Assembly: GCF_003415675.1 (NCBI RefSeq)
Contig: NZ_QFZK01000001.1
Coordinates: 717,321-781,320, forward strand
Reading direction: 5' to 3'
Source: Rhodoferax lacus
GTDB taxonomy: Bacteria > Pseudomonadota > Gammaproteobacteria > Burkholderiales > Burkholderiaceae_C
DNA length: 64,000 bases
In this document: positions 1 to 11,940 of the stretch, in pieces
Position numbering within the stretch: the first letter of the stretch is position 1
Layout of the letters: each line of letters begins with the position of its first letter
Notes under the pieces: generated by a model
Seen by the model: the letters and a program-made list of their open reading frames with translations, nothing else
Databases searched by the model: none
What the model was told of the DNA's origin: nothing
Made by a program: the position numbers and the translations under genes

Positions 1-396
1 GACTGCGGCTTTGCTGTCAACCTGCAGGGGGCCGCCAATGGGATGGCTCCCTTGCCCTTGCGGGCCCAGCTGTCAGCCCTTCGCCGCTGCATTGCCAACC
101 TGGTGGATAACGCCGTGCGCTACGGTGGCAGTGCGGAGCTGTCGCTCAGCCGGGAAGCAGACACCGTGTGTATCCGTATCACCGACAACGGCCCTGGCAT
201 TCCCGAAGCCGAACTCAGCCAGGTGCTGCTGCCCTTCTACCGCGTGGAAGCTTCCCGCAACCGCCATACCGGTGGTGTGGGGCTGGGGCTGGCCACGGCC
301 CATGACATCGCCCGCATGCATGGCGGCAGCCTGGTGCTGAGCAACCGCGAGGGTTGCGGCTTGTTGGCGGAGCTGCGGTTTCCACTAAGAGCCTGA
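1..396 (+). CDS. Sensor histidine kinase, C-terminal part (truncated by window start)
   Basis: The reading frame is open from the first base, so only the last ~131 residues are present. They form the ATP-binding (HATPase_c) domain of a sensor kinase: an N-box (NLVDNAVRYGG), a G1 box (DNGPGIP) and a G2 region (GVGLGLATAHDIARMHGG) appear in order. This spacing is typical of EnvZ/QseC-type kinases that phosphorylate an OmpR-family regulator. The sensor and dimerisation domains lie outside the window, so the stimulus cannot be inferred. A GC-rich hairpin follows the stop codon and is shared with the convergent alaS gene. Confidence 0.9.
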   Translation, partial: DCGFAVNLQGAANGMAPLPLRAQLSALRRCIANLVDNAVRYGGSAELSLSREADTVCIRITDNGPGIPEAELSQVLLPFYRVEASRNRHTGGVGLGLATAHDIARMHGGSLVLSNREGCGLLAELRFPLRA

Positions 397-424
397 GAGT
401 CAGCCGGCCTGGCAGAAACGCAAA

Positions 425-442
425 CGGGGCCAGAAGGCCCCG
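425..442. terminator. Shared hairpin between convergent kinase and alaS genes
   Basis: A perfect 7-bp GC stem (CGGGGCC/GGCCCCG) with an AGAA loop lies between two converging genes. On the minus strand it is followed by TTTGCGTTT, a weak U-tract. It is a plausible bidirectional terminator, though neither side has a strong T-run. Confidence 0.5.
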
Positions 443-469
443 CTATTTGCGAAACAGCCCCGAGGGCAA

Positions 470-3094
470 TCAGAGCTTGGCTGTCACCCAGGCCACCACG
501 CTGTCCAGCGCCTCGCCCAGCTTGGCCGGCTCTGTTCCACCGGCCATCGCCATGTCGGGCTTGCCGCCGCCTTTGCCGCCCACCTGGGCAGCCACAAAGT
601 TGGCCAGTTCACCGGCCTTGACCTTGCCCGTGGTGTCCGTGGTGACGCCGGCTGCGATCTGCACCTTGTCGCCTTCAGCAGTTGCCAGCACGATGACTGC
701 AGTCTTGAGCTTGTCCTTGAGCTTGTCCATGGTGTCGCGCAGGGTCTTGGTGTCGGCACCGGGCAAGCGTGCCACCAGCACCTTGACGCCATTGATCAAC
801 AAGGCGCTGTTCAGCAGCTCATCACCCTGGGCCGAGGCCAGCTTGCCCTTGGCAGCAGCCAGTTCTTTTTCCAGCTCACGCACCTGGGTCAGCATGGATG
901 ACACACGGCCCTGCACTTCGCCGGTGGTCACGCGCAGCGTGCCGGCCACGCCGCCCAAAGTGGCTTCCATGCCCTGCACATAGTCCAGCGCCACCAGGCC
1001 GGTGACCGCTTCCACACGGCGCACACCAGCGGCCACACCACCTTCAGAGGTGATAGAGAAGAAACCGATGTCGCCGGTGCGCTGCACGTGGGTGCCGCCG
1101 CACAGCTCGGTGGTGCTGCCGATGTCGAGCACGCGCACGATGTCGCCGTACTTCTCGCCGAACAGCATCATGGCGCCGGTTTGCTTGGCGTCTTCAATCG
1201 GCATCAGGCGCGCGCGGGTGGGTGCGTTGGCGATGATCTCGGTGTTGACGATGGCCTCGATCTCGCGGATTTGTGCATCCGTCATGGGGGCGTTGTGGGT
1301 GAAGTCAAAGCGCGTTTTTTCCGCGTCCACCAGGCTGCCCTTTTGCTGCACATGGTCGCCCAGCACCAGGCGCAAGGCCTTGTGCATCAGGTGGGTGACC
1401 GAGTGGTTACGCATGCTGGCGGCGCGCACTGCCGTGTTGACCTGCGCCTCCACATGGTCGCCCACGGCCAACGTGCCTTCTGATAGGCTGCCGTGGTGGC
1501 CGAACACATCGGACTTGATTTTCTGGGTGTCTTCCACCGCAAAGCGGGCCGAGCCGCTGGTGATCACGCCCTGGTCGCCCACCTGGCCGCCGCTCTCGGC
1601 GTAGAAGGGGGTGGTATCCAACACCACCACGCCGCTCTGACCCGCCTTGAGTGCGGCTACCGGTGTGCCGTCCACGTACAAGGCCAGCACCTTGGCGGTG
1701 GCTTTGAGTTCGTCGTAGCCGACAAAGGTGTTGCCCGCACCGGTGTAGTCCAGCGCCTTGTCCATCTTGAACTTGCCTGCCGCACGGCCCTTGGCCTTTT
1801 GTGCTTCCATGGCGGCGGCAAAGCCTGCCGAATCGACTTCCACACCGGCTTCGCGGCACACGTCGGCCGACAGATCCAGCGGGAAGCCATAGGTGTCGTG
1901 CAGCTTGAAGGCCACCTCACCCGGCAGCACCTTGGCGCCGTCTTTCAGCGCCTCTTCCAGAATTTCCATGCCCGTGGCCAGGGTCTCGAAGAAACGTTCT
2001 TCTTCCACCCGCAGCACTTCGGTGATGCGTTTCTCTTGCGCCGCCAGGCTCGGGTAGGCCGCACCCATCACAGCCACCAAATCGGCTACGAGCTTGTGGA
2101 AAAACGGTGTCTTCTTGCCCAGCTTGTAGCCGTGGCGGATGGCGCGGCGCACGATGCGGCGCTGCACATAGCCGCGGCCTTCGTTGCTGGGGATCACGCC
2201 GTCGCTCACCAAAAAGGCGGTGGCGCGGATGTGGTCGGCAATCACACGCAAGGATTTGTTGGACAGGTCTTTTTCACCGGTCTCGCGCGAGGCGGCCTTG
2301 ATCAGCGCGTCAAACAGGTCGATCTCGTAGTTGCTGTGCACGTGCTGCAGGATGGCGGCCAGGCGCTCCAGGCCCATGCCGGTGTCCACGCAGGGGGCAG
2401 GCAGCGGGGTCACGGCACCGGTCTCGTCCATGTTGAACTGCATGAACACGTTGTTCCAGATTTCAATGAAGCGGTCGCCATCTTCATCGGGGGAGCCCGG
2501 AGGGCCGCCGGGGATGTGGTCGCCGTGGTCGTAAAAGATTTCAGAGCAGGGGCCGCAAGGGCCGGTGTCGGCCATCATCCAGAAGTTGTCACTCTTGTAG
2601 CGCCCGCCCTTGTTGTCGCCAATGCGGATCACACGGTCAGCCGGCAGACCGATTTCCTTGGTCCAGATGTCAAAGGCTTCGTCGTCTTCAGCGTAGACGG
2701 TGGCCAGCAGGCGCTCTTTGGGCAGCTTGTAGACCTCGGTCAACAGCTCCCATGCCCACTTGAGCGATTCGCGCTTGAAGTAATCGCAAAAGCTCCAGTT
2801 GCCCATCATCTCGAAGAAGGTGTGGTGGCGCGCGGTGTAGCCCACGTTTTCCAGGTCGTTGTGCTTGCCGCCGGCGCGCAGGCAGGCTTGCACCGAGGCG
2901 GCGCGCACATAGGAGCGCTTGTCGGTGCCCAGAAAGACGTCCTTGAACTGCACCATGCCGGAGTTGGTGAACATCAGCGTGGGGTCGTTGCCGGGCACCA
3001 GCGGGCTCGATGCCACCACGGTGTGGCCCTTGGAGGCAAAGAAGTCGAGGAAGGTCTTGCGGATGTCGGCAACACTCATTACGGGCTGGGTCAT
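470..3094 (-). CDS. alaS: Alanyl-tRNA synthetase
   Basis: Charges tRNA-Ala with alanine in the cytoplasm. The 874-residue length matches the bacterial norm (E. coli 876). The N-terminus has the class II catalytic core, with motif 2 visible as [18 protein letters not shown] and the [16 protein letters not shown] block. The editing domain shows the zinc-site motifs HSVTHLMH and CGGTH. A C-terminal oligomerisation/C-Ala region follows. The open frame extends upstream, but the ATG at 3094 has a GGAAG about 8 bases before it and gives [15 protein letters not shown]. The next ATG (3079) lacks a ribosome site. It lies 43 bp downstream of a LysR gene on the same strand. Confidence 0.97.
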   Translation of the reverse strand: MTQPVMSVADIRKTFLDFFASKGHTVVASSPLVPGNDPTLMFTNSGMVQFKDVFLGTDKRSYVRAASVQACLRAGGKHNDLENVGYTARHHTFFEMMGNWSFCDYFKRESLKWAWELLTEVYKLPKERLLATVYAEDDEAFDIWTKEIGLPADRVIRIGDNKGGRYKSDNFWMMADTGPCGPCSEIFYDHGDHIPGGPPGSPDEDGDRFIEIWNNVFMQFNMDETGAVTPLPAPCVDTGMGLERLAAILQHVHSNYEIDLFDALIKAASRETGEKDLSNKSLRVIADHIRATAFLVSDGVIPSNEGRGYVQRRIVRRAIRHGYKLGKKTPFFHKLVADLVAVMGAAYPSLAAQEKRITEVLRVEEERFFETLATGMEILEEALKDGAKVLPGEVAFKLHDTYGFPLDLSADVCREAGVEVDSAGFAAAMEAQKAKGRAAGKFKMDKALDYTGAGNTFVGYDELKATAKVLALYVDGTPVAALKAGQSGVVVLDTTPFYAESGGQVGDQGVITSGSARFAVEDTQKIKSDVFGHHGSLSEGTLAVGDHVEAQVNTAVRAASMRNHSVTHLMHKALRLVLGDHVQQKGSLVDAEKTRFDFTHNAPMTDAQIREIEAIVNTEIIANAPTRARLMPIEDAKQTGAMMLFGEKYGDIVRVLDIGSTTELCGGTHVQRTGDIGFFSITSEGGVAAGVRRVEAVTGLVALDYVQGMEATLGGVAGTLRVTTGEVQGRVSSMLTQVRELEKELAAAKGKLASAQGDELLNSALLINGVKVLVARLPGADTKTLRDTMDKLKDKLKTAVIVLATAEGDKVQIAAGVTTDTTGKVKAGELANFVAAQVGGKGGGKPDMAMAGGTEPAKLGEALDSVVAWVTAKL

Positions 3095-3137
3095 ATCTGG
3101 GCTTCCAAGGGACGGGTTCAAAAAGATTAGCCGCGTA

Positions 3138-4070
3138 TTATCGCGCGCCGTGCGAGGCAGCGGCCAGGCCATGCCCGTCCAGCGTGGGCCGCACCGCGGT
3201 CAGGAAATTGCGCAGGGACTCGGGCTGCGCTGCGCCCTTGCGCCAGGCCAGGCCCACGTCGAGTGCGGCCAGCGGCTTGGCCAGCGAGCGGGCTTCGATG
3301 CGGTCCCCCTCCAACGACCAGGGCCGGTACAGCATGTCGGGCAACACCGAACAGCCAGCACCCGTGGCCACCAGGCTGCGCACCGCCTCCACCGACGAGG
3401 TGCGAATCAGCACATTGGGGTCGGCCCCGCCGGTGTTCCACAGCGCGGTGGCGGCGTCGCCCAGTTCATCCACCTGCAACAGCACCAGGGACTGCTGGGC
3501 CAGGTCGGCCGAATCGATGCTGGTCTCCTCCACCAACCGGTGGTTGACCGGCAGCCACACGCGCCAGCCCGAACGCAGAATGGTCTCGGTCTCCAGCGCC
3601 CGGTGGTTCTGCAACTGGGACACCACAATCAGCGCCACATCGAGCTCACCGCTGACCAGCAGATGCTCCAGGTAGTCGCGCCGGTCTTCGGTGATCTGCA
3701 CTGTGATGCGTGGAAACACGCGGCGGAACCGGTCCAGCAAAAACGGCAGGTAGTAGCCCACCATCAGGCTGGTCACGCCAATATTGAGGTGGCCGGTGAC
3801 GGTGTGCGGGCGCGAGGCCAGTGCATCGCGGGCGTTGCGCATGGCCACTTCGATCTGGTGGGCGTGGCGCAAAAATTGGTGGCCCGCATGGGTGAGCGCC
3901 ATGCCCCGGGCCCGGCGCTCAAACAGCAGGGTACCCAGATCGGCCTCAATCTGCGCAATGGCCTGCGATACCACCGACTGCGACACCCCGAGCTCATGGA
4001 TGGCAGCCGAAATCGAGCCCGCTTCGGCCACCGCTATGAAATACCGAATGCTCTTGAAAGAGGTGCTCAT
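3138..4070 (-). CDS. LysR-family transcriptional regulator, probable regulator of ydcSTUV-patD-gabD
   Basis: A 310-residue LysR protein. The N-terminal winged helix-turn-helix (about residues 1-60) contains the characteristic [32 protein letters not shown] pattern split across helices, followed by a substrate-binding-like effector domain. The ATG at 4070 is chosen over a TTG two codons upstream because GAGGGA precedes it by 9 bases. It is transcribed away from the polyamine-type transporter operon, and a canonical LysR box lies midway between them (4175-4193). I infer that it controls that operon and itself; the effector could be putrescine, GABA or a related amine, which the sequence does not show. 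Confidence 0.92.
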   Translation of the reverse strand: MSTSFKSIRYFIAVAEAGSISAAIHELGVSQSVVSQAIAQIEADLGTLLFERRARGMALTHAGHQFLRHAHQIEVAMRNARDALASRPHTVTGHLNIGVTSLMVGYYLPFLLDRFRRVFPRITVQITEDRRDYLEHLLVSGELDVALIVVSQLQNHRALETETILRSGWRVWLPVNHRLVEETSIDSADLAQQSLVLLQVDELGDAATALWNTGGADPNVLIRTSSVEAVRSLVATGAGCSVLPDMLYRPWSLEGDRIEARSLAKPLAALDVGLAWRKGAAQPESLRNFLTAVRPTLDGHGLAAASHGAR

Positions 4071-4174
4071 ATTCAAAATTCCCTCAGCAGGACTGCGCGC
4101 ACAGGGTTGCTATTGGGGCACGCACCATCCAGAGGCACAGGGTTAACCACTAATTTTCCTGCATTTGGTGCGAG

Positions 4175-4193
4175 CTATCTGTTTTGCCTATAG
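4175..4193. promoter_or_regulatory. LysR box between lysR and ydcS
   Basis: CTAT-N11-ATAG, an interrupted dyad that fits the T-N11-A rule for LysR recognition boxes. It sits 105 bp from the lysR start and 114 bp from the ydcS start, almost at the midpoint of the divergent spacer. Confidence 0.65.
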
Positions 4194-4306
4194 ATTGTAT
4201 TGGGCCACCGCTATGGTTTCTTCGAGCGAGCCTTCATAAGATCAAACGCAGGCTGGCCACTGGCCTGTCGCCCTGCCCTGTTTCAAACCCCTTCCTGGAG
4301 AAATTC

Positions 4307-5458
4307 ATGTTGCACACCCGCTCACTGGTCTATGGAATGCTGGGCCTCGCGGCCTCGGCCTGCGCCCTGGCCGCCCCACCTGCCGCTGTTGGCAAGGGCG
4401 AGGGCCAGCTCAACATCATTGCCTGGGCCGGTTATGTGGAGCGCGGCGAGACCGACAAGGCTTACGACTGGGTCACCGGCTTTGAGAAGGCCTCGGGTTG
4501 CAAGGTCAATGTGAAGACGGCGGCCACCTCCGACGAGATGGTGTCGCTTATGAAGGCCGGTGGCTACGACCTGGTGACCGCCTCGGGCGATGCCAGCCTG
4601 CGCCTGGTGGCCTCCAAGCTGGTGCAGGAGATCAACCCCGCCCTCATCCCCTCCTGGAAGAACCTGGACAGCCGCTTGCAAAACGCCTCCTGGCACACGG
4701 TGGACGGCAAGCACTATGGCACGCCCTACCAGTGGGGCCCCAATGTGCTGATGTACAACACCAGCGTGTTCAAGAAAGCACCTGACTCCTGGAGCGTGGT
4801 GTTTGAAGAGCAGAAGCTGCCCGATGGCAAGTCCAACAAGGGCCGTGTGCAGGCCTATGACGGCGCCATCTACATAGCTGACGCTGCGCTCTACCTGATG
4901 AGCAAGAAGCCCGAGCTGGGCATCAAGGACCCGTATGAGCTCAACGACAAGCAGTACGCCGCCGTGCTGGAACTGCTGCGCGGCCAGAAGGCCCTGACCC
5001 ACCGCTACTGGCATGACGCCACGGTGCAGATCAACGACTTCAAGGCCGAAGGCGTGGTGGCATCGGGCTCCTGGGGCTATATGGTCAACACCCTCAAGGG
5101 CGAGAAAAAGCCCATTGCCTCCACCATCCCGAAGGAAGGTGCCACTGGCTGGGCCGACACCACCATGCTGCACACCAGCGCCAAGAACGTGAACTGCGCC
5201 TACCAGTGGATGGAGCATTCCTTGGGCGACAAGCTGCAGGCACCTCTGGCCGAGTGGTTTGGCACCAACCCGGTGACACCAGCGGCCTGCAAGGCCAAGG
5301 CACCCGGCGGCAGCAACTTCTGCAAGGACAACGGCTTTAACGACTTCACCAAGATCAAGTTCTGGAAGACACCCGAGTCCAAGTGCACCACGCAAAGCAA
5401 CTGCGTTCCCTACTCCAAGTGGGCGCTGGACTACATCGCCATCCAGGGCGGTCGTTAA
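4307..5458 (+). CDS. ydcS: Periplasmic binding protein of polyamine-type ABC transporter (YdcS/PotD-like)
   Basis: Captures the transported amine in the periplasm. The 383-residue protein starts with a Sec signal peptide (MLHTRSLVYGMLGLAASACALA, cleavage near residue 21) and then a PotD/PotF-type solute-binding fold starting LNIIAWAGYVERG. The ATG at 4307 is preceded by GGAG at 6 bases; the frame continues upstream only through unlikely TTG starts. The mature part has several cysteines near the C-terminus. The name YdcS is chosen because the downstream order (ATPase, two permeases, PatD-like dehydrogenase) matches E. coli ydcSTUVW. The exact substrate (putrescine, spermidine or another) is inferred from context. 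Confidence 0.85.
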   Translation: MLHTRSLVYGMLGLAASACALAAPPAAVGKGEGQLNIIAWAGYVERGETDKAYDWVTGFEKASGCKVNVKTAATSDEMVSLMKAGGYDLVTASGDASLRLVASKLVQEINPALIPSWKNLDSRLQNASWHTVDGKHYGTPYQWGPNVLMYNTSVFKKAPDSWSVVFEEQKLPDGKSNKGRVQAYDGAIYIADAALYLMSKKPELGIKDPYELNDKQYAAVLELLRGQKALTHRYWHDATVQINDFKAEGVVASGSWGYMVNTLKGEKKPIASTIPKEGATGWADTTMLHTSAKNVNCAYQWMEHSLGDKLQAPLAEWFGTNPVTPAACKAKAPGGSNFCKDNGFNDFTKIKFWKTPESKCTTQSNCVPYSKWALDYIAIQGGR

Positions 5459-5459
5459 G

Positions 5460-5545
5460 GCCCCCACGGTTGCCCACTGCGTGTGGCGCCCTGCCCCCCA
5501 GGGGGGCCGCGTTGCGCCTTGGGGCGGCCCGGCGGCGCAACATCC
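5460..5545. repeat. Dispersed intergenic hairpin repeat, copy 1
   Basis: An approximately 86-bp element in the ydcS-ydcT spacer, closely matching 42318-42402. It holds two hairpins: a C-run/G-run stem (GCCCCCC/GGGGGGC) and a stem GTTGCGCC (5511-5518) with GGCGCAAC (5534-5541). In copy 2 the second stem reads GTTACGCC/GGCGTAAC, so both arms changed together and pairing is kept. Confidence 0.85.
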
Positions 5546-5570
5546 CAACAAGAAAAACATGTGAGAACGT

Positions 5571-6609
<1,039 letters not shown>

Positions 6610-6617
<8 letters not shown>

Positions 6618-7557
6618 GCTGGCCCCCTTGCCTGCGCTGCAACGCAGCGGCTTGCGCCAGCACATCGCCGACGTGCTGTACCAGCGCCGCACGCTCACCC
6701 TGCTGCTGATGCTGACGCCCCCGCTGCTCTGGTTTGGCGTGGTCTATGTGGGCTCGCTGCTCACGCTCCTGAGCCAAAGCGTGTTCCGCTTTGACGAGAT
6801 GGCCATGTCGGTCACCACCGAGTTCACGCTGGAAAACTTCCGTAGCCTGTTGGTGCCGGCCAACTACGACATCGTGCTGCGCACCCTGGGCATGGCCGTG
6901 GCAGTGACCCTGGGCGCGGTGGCGATTGGCTTTCCCATGGCGTACTACATGGCGCACCATGCCGGGCCGCGCGAAAAAGGCTTTTTCTTTGTCAGCATCA
7001 TGCTGCCCATGTGGGCCAGCTACATCGTCAAGGCCTATGCCTGGACGGTGCTGCTGGCGCAAGGCGGCGCCATTTATTGGCTGTTCACCCAGGCCGGGCT
7101 GCTGGGCCTGCTCGAAGCCGTGCTGCGCATACCGGTGCTGGGCGGCGACACCCTGGCCACCTCCAACCTGGGGCGCTTTCTGGTGTTTACCTACATCTGG
7201 CTGCCCTTCATGGTGTTGCCCATTCAGGCCGCCATTGAGCGCGTGCCCAGCAACCTGCTGCTGGCCTCCAGCGACCTGGGGGCCCGGCCCTGGCAGACCT
7301 TTCGCACCGTACTGTGGCCGCTGGCCTTTCCGGGCGTGGTGGCGGGTTCCATCTTCACCTTTTCGCTCACCCTGGGTGACTACATCATTCCCCAGCTGAT
7401 CGGCCCCTCGGGCCTGTTCATTGGCAACATGGTCTACACGCTGCAGGGCACGATTGGCAACCTGCCGCTGGCTGCCGCCTTTACCTGCGTGCCGATTGTG
7501 TTGATCACTATTTACCTGTCCATGGCACGCCGCCTGGGAGCCTTCAATGCACTTTAG
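6610..7557 (+). CDS. ydcU: ABC transporter permease (YdcU/PotB-like)
   Basis: First of two inner-membrane permeases. The 315 residues contain about six hydrophobic helices. The cytoplasmic EAA loop that docks the ATPase is visible as [19 protein letters not shown]. Its start overlaps the end of ydcT by 8 bases and its end overlaps ydcV by 11 bases, so all three are translated from one message. Confidence 0.92.
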
Positions 7558-8404
7558 CCAGCCCTGCAAAGCCCCAGCGCGGCATCTGCAACGCGGCAGG
7601 GCCTGGCTGCCCAGCGGCAGCAGCGCACTGCGCCTGGCGGCCTACGCCGGCTTGGCATTCTTGCACCTGCCGCTGGCCTTTATTGCCCTGCAGGCCTTTA
7701 ACGACACCCGTGCTGGTGACTCCTTTCCCGTGGCCGGGCTGACCCTGCGCTGGGTGCGCCTGGCGCTGGAGCGCAGCGACATCCGAGACGCCATTGCGCT
7801 CTCGCTCTCGGTGGCCACGGTGGCCACGCTGATCGCCATGCTGCTGGGCACGCTGACCGCCGCTGCTCTGAACCGCGACCGCTTCTTCGGCAAGAACGCC
7901 TTCACCACGCTGCTGATCATGCCCATTGCCCTGCCCGGCATCGTCACCGGCATTGCGCTGCTGTCGGCCTTCCGGCTGATGGAGGTGACGCCGGGCTTCT
8001 GGACCATTGCCATAGGCCACGCCACGTTCTGCGTGGTCATCGTGCACAACAACGTGGTGGCGCGGCTGCGCCGCCTGCCGGACCGGCTATGGGAAGCCTC
8101 CATGGACCTGGGCGCCGACACGCTCACCACCTTGCGCCACATCATCCTGCCGCAGCTGGGCACGGCCCTGCTGGCGGGCGGCATTCTGGCCTTTGCGCTG
8201 TCGGTGGATGAGCTCATCGTCACCACCTTTACTGCCGGAGCAGACAAGACCCTGCCCATCTGGCTGCTCAACCAATTGGGCCGCCCGCGCGACGCCGCCA
8301 TTACCAACGTGGTGGCGCTCATCGTCATGCTGCTCACCGCGCCGCTGATTCTGCTGGCCTGGCGCCTGACCCGCGATGGCGATGCCAACCCGGGCGGACG
8401 CTGA
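7547..8404 (+). CDS. ydcV: ABC transporter permease (YdcV/PotC-like)
   Basis: Second permease of the importer, 285 residues with about six transmembrane segments. The EAA loop reads [20 protein letters not shown]. It starts inside the end of ydcU (ATG at 7547) and ends 44 bp before patD, which fits one operon coupling uptake to oxidation of the imported amine's aldehyde product. Confidence 0.92.
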   Translation: MHFSQPCKAPARHLQRGRAWLPSGSSALRLAAYAGLAFLHLPLAFIALQAFNDTRAGDSFPVAGLTLRWVRLALERSDIRDAIALSLSVATVATLIAMLLGTLTAAALNRDRFFGKNAFTTLLIMPIALPGIVTGIALLSAFRLMEVTPGFWTIAIGHATFCVVIVHNNVVARLRRLPDRLWEASMDLGADTLTTLRHIILPQLGTALLAGGILAFALSVDELIVTTFTAGADKTLPIWLLNQLGRPRDAAITNVVALIVMLLTAPLILLAWRLTRDGDANPGGR

Positions 8405-8448
8405 CGCGCACACCGATTCACTTCATTCACACCAACCACCCCCACACC

Positions 8449-9894
8449 ATGGCCACTCCACGCTTTCCCACCCATTTGCTCATCAACGGTGCCACCGTGG
8501 CCGGCGAAGGCCGCGCGGAACCCATCCTCAACCCTTCTACCGGTGAGCTCCTGTGCGAGGTGCGCGAAGCCAGTGCCGACCAGTTGCGCCAGGCGGTAGA
8601 TGCAGCCAGCGCCGCCTTCCCGGCCTGGGCTGCGCTCACCTCCAAGGACCGCAGCGGCTACCTGCTGAAAATTGCCGATGCCATTGAGGCCCACGGCGAC
8701 GAGTTCGCCATGCTGGAGTCGCTCAACTGCGGCAAGCCCCTGGCGGCTGCGCGCAATGACGAGATCCCGGCCATTGCCGATGTGTACCGCTTTTTTGCCG
8801 GTGCCATCCGCAACATGGGCGGCCCGCTGGCGGGGGAATACCTCTCTGGCCACACCAGCATGATCCGGCGCGACCCGCTGGGCGTGGTGGCGTCCATTGC
8901 GCCATGGAACTACCCGCTGATGATGGCCGCCTGGAAGCTGGGCCCGGCCATTGCCATGGGCAACACCGTGGTGCTCAAACCCTCGGAGATGACGCCGCTG
9001 ACCAGCCTGCGCATGGGCGAGTTGCTGGCGGGCATCCTGCCGCCCGGTGTGGTCAACATCGTATGCGGCAGGGGCGACACGGTAGGCGCGCCGCTGATCC
9101 GCGAACCGCGCATCCGCATGGCATCGCTCACAGGCGATGTGTCCACGGGCAGCAAAATCATGGAGGCAGCCGCGCGCGGCATCAAGCGCACCCACATGGA
9201 GCTGGGCGGCAAGGCCCCGGTCATCGTGCTCGACGACGCAGACATTGCCAGCGTGGTGGAAGGCGTGCGCACCTTTGGCTACTACAACGCCGGCCAGGAC
9301 TGCACGGCGGCCTGCCGCATCTATGCCGGCGAAAAAATTTACGAACGCCTGGTGGCCGACCTGAGCAGCGCGGTATCGGGCATACGCACCGGCACCCAGC
9401 AGGAAGCCGGAGTCGAGATGGGCCCGCTTATCTCTGCCCGCCAGCGCGACCGCGTGGCCAGCTTTGTGGACCGCGCCAGCCAGCTCGCGCATGTGGAAAT
9501 CACCGCCGGTGGCAGCGCGGGCAACCCCGGTAACAAGGGCTTTTTCTACAAGCCCACGGTGGTGGCCGGTGCGCTGCAGGACGATGAAATCGTGCGCAGC
9601 GAGGTGTTTGGCCCGGTGGTGTCTGTCACCCGCATCAAGGATGCCGAACAGGCCGTGGCCTACGCCAACGACTCCGAATACGGCCTGGCCAGCTCGGTCT
9701 GGACCAAGGACGTGGGCCTGGCCATGCAGATTGCCTCGCGCCTGCAATACGGCTGCACCTGGGTCAACACCCACTTCATGCTGGTGTCGGAAATGCCGCA
9801 CGGCGGCATGAAGGCCTCGGGCTACGGCAAGGACATGTCGGTCTACGCGCTGGAAGACTACAGCTGCGCGCGTCACATCATGGTCAAGCACTAA
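8449..9894 (+). CDS. patD: Gamma-aminobutyraldehyde dehydrogenase
   Basis: NAD-dependent oxidation of 4-aminobutanal to GABA, the step after putrescine transamination. The 481-residue protein resembles E. coli PatD/YdcW along its length, including blocks [35 protein letters not shown] and the terminal MVKH. The catalytic cysteine is Cys285 and the general base Glu251 (MELGGKAP). No putrescine aminotransferase (PatA) is encoded in the window, so the aldehyde must come from an enzyme encoded elsewhere. Related betaine- or other amino-aldehyde substrates cannot be excluded. Confidence 0.92.
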   Translation: MATPRFPTHLLINGATVAGEGRAEPILNPSTGELLCEVREASADQLRQAVDAASAAFPAWAALTSKDRSGYLLKIADAIEAHGDEFAMLESLNCGKPLAAARNDEIPAIADVYRFFAGAIRNMGGPLAGEYLSGHTSMIRRDPLGVVASIAPWNYPLMMAAWKLGPAIAMGNTVVLKPSEMTPLTSLRMGELLAGILPPGVVNIVCGRGDTVGAPLIREPRIRMASLTGDVSTGSKIMEAAARGIKRTHMELGGKAPVIVLDDADIASVVEGVRTFGYYNAGQDCTAACRIYAGEKIYERLVADLSSAVSGIRTGTQQEAGVEMGPLISARQRDRVASFVDRASQLAHVEITAGGSAGNPGNKGFFYKPTVVAGALQDDEIVRSEVFGPVVSVTRIKDAEQAVAYANDSEYGLASSVWTKDVGLAMQIASRLQYGCTWVNTHFMLVSEMPHGGMKASGYGKDMSVYALEDYSCARHIMVKH

Positions 9895-10071
9895 AGCCCT
9901 TGGCGCAACGTTGATGCCGCATGCGGGCCAGCTGCTGGCTTGAGCACACCCGCCGCAAGTGGCCCTTTACCGTTCGCTCCATGCGGTGCGGTGCGATGCA
10001 CCAAAAGCCGTTACCCTTAGCGCTTTGCAGATATGCCAACGGGCCTTGGGCCCAATTTCGGAAGACACACC

Positions 10072-11550
10072 ATGGACATGAAAACCTCCCCCCTCGCCCT
10101 GCTCAAAGACCCCAGCCTGCTCAAGACCGATGCGCTGATCAACGGCCAGTGGGTGGCCGGTGCCTCGCGTTTTGATGTGCTCGACCCGTCCAATGGACGC
10201 AAACTGGTGGATGTGGCCAACCTGGGCCCGGCCGAGACCGAACAGGCCATTGCCGCCGCCAACGCTGCCTGGCCGGCCTGGAAAGCCAAGACCGCCAAGG
10301 AGCGCAGCATCATCCTGCGCAAATGGTTTGACCTCTTGATGGCCAACCAGGAAGACCTGGGGCGCATCATGACCGCCGAGCAGGGCAAGCCCTTTGGCGA
10401 GGCCAAGGGCGAAGTGGCCTATGGCGCAAGCTTCGTAGAGTGGTTTGCCGAGGAAGCCAAGCGCGTCAATGGCGAGACCCTGCCCCAGTTCGACAACAAC
10501 CGCCGCCTGATGGTGATCAAGCAGCCCATCGGCGTGTGCGCCGCAATTACCCCCTGGAATTTTCCACTGGCCATGATCACCCGCAAGGTGGCACCCGCCC
10601 TGGCCGCTGGTTGCACCGTCATCATCAAGCCCGCTGAACTCACGCCGCTCACCGCCCTGGCTGCGGCCGAATTGGCCATGCGCGCCGGCATCCCCGCCGG
10701 TGTCCTGAACATGATCACCGCAGACAGTGAACAGAGCATTGCCGTGGGCAAGGTCATCTGCGCCAGCGACGTGGTGCGCCACCTGAGCTTTACCGGCTCC
10801 ACCGAAGTGGGCCGCATCCTGATCAAGCAGTGTGCTGACACGGTGAAAAAACTCTCGCTGGAGCTGGGCGGTAACGCCCCCTTCATCGTGTTTGACGATG
10901 CCGACATCGACTCCGCCGTGGAAGGCGCCCTGGCCAGCAAGTACCGCAACGCCGGCCAGACCTGCGTCTGCGCCAACCGCTTCTATGTGCAGGAAGGCGT
11001 TTACGAGCAGTTCGTGGCCAAGTTCACTGCCAAGGTCAAAGCCATGAAGGTGGGCAACGGCTTTGAAGACGGGGTGATGCAGGGCCCGCTGATTGAAGAC
11101 GCGGCCATTGAAAAAGTGAAACGCCATGTGGCCGATGCCGTGGCCAAGGGCGGCAAGGTGGAAACTGGTGGCCACGCGCTGACCGGCCAGTTCTTCGAGC
11201 CCACCGTGGTGTCTGGCGCCACCGCCGACATGCTGTGCGCCAAGGAGGAAACCTTTGGCCCCTTTGCACCGGTCTTCAAATTCAAGACCGAGCAGGAAGC
11301 CATTGATGCGGCCAACAACACCGAGTTTGGTCTCGCCAGCTATTTCTACAGCCGCGACATCGGCCGCATCCACCGCGTGGGTGAGGCGCTGGAATACGGC
11401 ATGGTGGGCATCAACGTGGGCATTCTGGCCACCGAGCACGTGCCCTTCGGCGGCGTCAAGCAGTCCGGCCTGGGCCGTGAGGGTTCGCACTTCGGTATGG
11501 ATGACTATGTGGAAATCAAGTACCTGTGCATTGGCGACATTCTGAAGTGA
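10072..11550 (+). CDS. gabD: Succinate-semialdehyde dehydrogenase
   Basis: Oxidises succinate semialdehyde to succinate, the last step of GABA degradation. It has 492 residues (E. coli GabD 482). The aldehyde dehydrogenase fold shows ELGGNAPFIVFDDADID with Glu264 and NAGQTCVCANR with catalytic Cys298. The ATG at 10072 is taken because GGAAG lies 7 bases upstream; the frame runs further up to 10033 without a ribosome site. It follows patD after 177 bp with no gene, so it may have its own promoter. GABA transaminase (GabT) is not encoded nearby. Confidence 0.9.
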   Translation: MDMKTSPLALLKDPSLLKTDALINGQWVAGASRFDVLDPSNGRKLVDVANLGPAETEQAIAAANAAWPAWKAKTAKERSIILRKWFDLLMANQEDLGRIMTAEQGKPFGEAKGEVAYGASFVEWFAEEAKRVNGETLPQFDNNRRLMVIKQPIGVCAAITPWNFPLAMITRKVAPALAAGCTVIIKPAELTPLTALAAAELAMRAGIPAGVLNMITADSEQSIAVGKVICASDVVRHLSFTGSTEVGRILIKQCADTVKKLSLELGGNAPFIVFDDADIDSAVEGALASKYRNAGQTCVCANRFYVQEGVYEQFVAKFTAKVKAMKVGNGFEDGVMQGPLIEDAAIEKVKRHVADAVAKGGKVETGGHALTGQFFEPTVVSGATADMLCAKEETFGPFAPVFKFKTEQEAIDAANNTEFGLASYFYSRDIGRIHRVGEALEYGMVGINVGILATEHVPFGGVKQSGLGREGSHFGMDDYVEIKYLCIGDILK

Positions 11551-11602
11551 TATGGCCCATATGCCGGGGCGCGCCTTGAGTGGTGAGCCTGGAGCACTCC
11601 GA

Positions 11603-11630
11603 AAAAGAGCCCCTCACGGGGCTTTTTTAT
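11603..11630. terminator. Bidirectional intrinsic terminator after gabD
   Basis: Stem AGCCCC/GGGGCT with loop TCAC, flanked by an A-run on the left and a T-run on the right, so it ends transcription from both sides. It closes the ydc-pat-gab operon and contains the stop codon of the convergent small gene. Confidence 0.9.
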
Positions 11631-11926
11631 TGCAGGGTGCTGTGTTCATCAGCAAACGACCCCTTTGATTCGTGCACCGCGTTCCAATCATCCATACAGG
11701 CATCGACCACTTGGTGAACTGGACTTCGCAGCCGCTGCTGGCCTGCGACGAGGGATGATAAAGGCGATTCCTTGCCTGACGGGAGTTGACTGTCTCGGTC
11801 ACTGAACTGCATAGGCGGCTTTTCGCTATCGGTTGGATCTGCTAACGATTTTTGCGCAAACCTGAGCTCAAAACCAGTACCGCAAAGGTAGCCAGTCTTC
11901 AAATACCCTTCGCAAATGAATGCCAT
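11627..11926 (-). CDS. Hypothetical small protein divergent from marR
   Basis: A 99-residue frame with no recognisable domain, signal peptide or membrane segment. The C-terminal part (VDACMDDWNAVHESKG) resembles small Burkholderiales proteins of unknown role, but this is an impression only. It is supported by its position: it starts 49 bp from marR across a shared spacer, and its stop codon lies inside a bidirectional terminator. Its codons are less GC-rich at third positions than the neighbours, and no clear ribosome site precedes the ATG. It could be a recently acquired gene or a remnant. Confidence 0.4.
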   Translation of the reverse strand: MAFICEGYLKTGYLCGTGFELRFAQKSLADPTDSEKPPMQFSDRDSQLPSGKESPLSSLVAGQQRLRSPVHQVVDACMDDWNAVHESKGSFADEHSTLQ

Positions 11927-11940
11927 GCCATTGTTAGCTC

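Noticed and set aside
1493..3130. 545-codon open frame antisense to alaS
   Set aside because: Composition (His/Gly/Ala/Val-rich) is that of a mirror frame of a GC-rich gene; alaS is full length and well conserved on the other strand.
7642..9891. 749-codon open frame antisense to ydcV and patD
   Set aside because: Low-complexity His/Ala/Gly text typical of antisense frames; the sense genes are convincing over the whole stretch.
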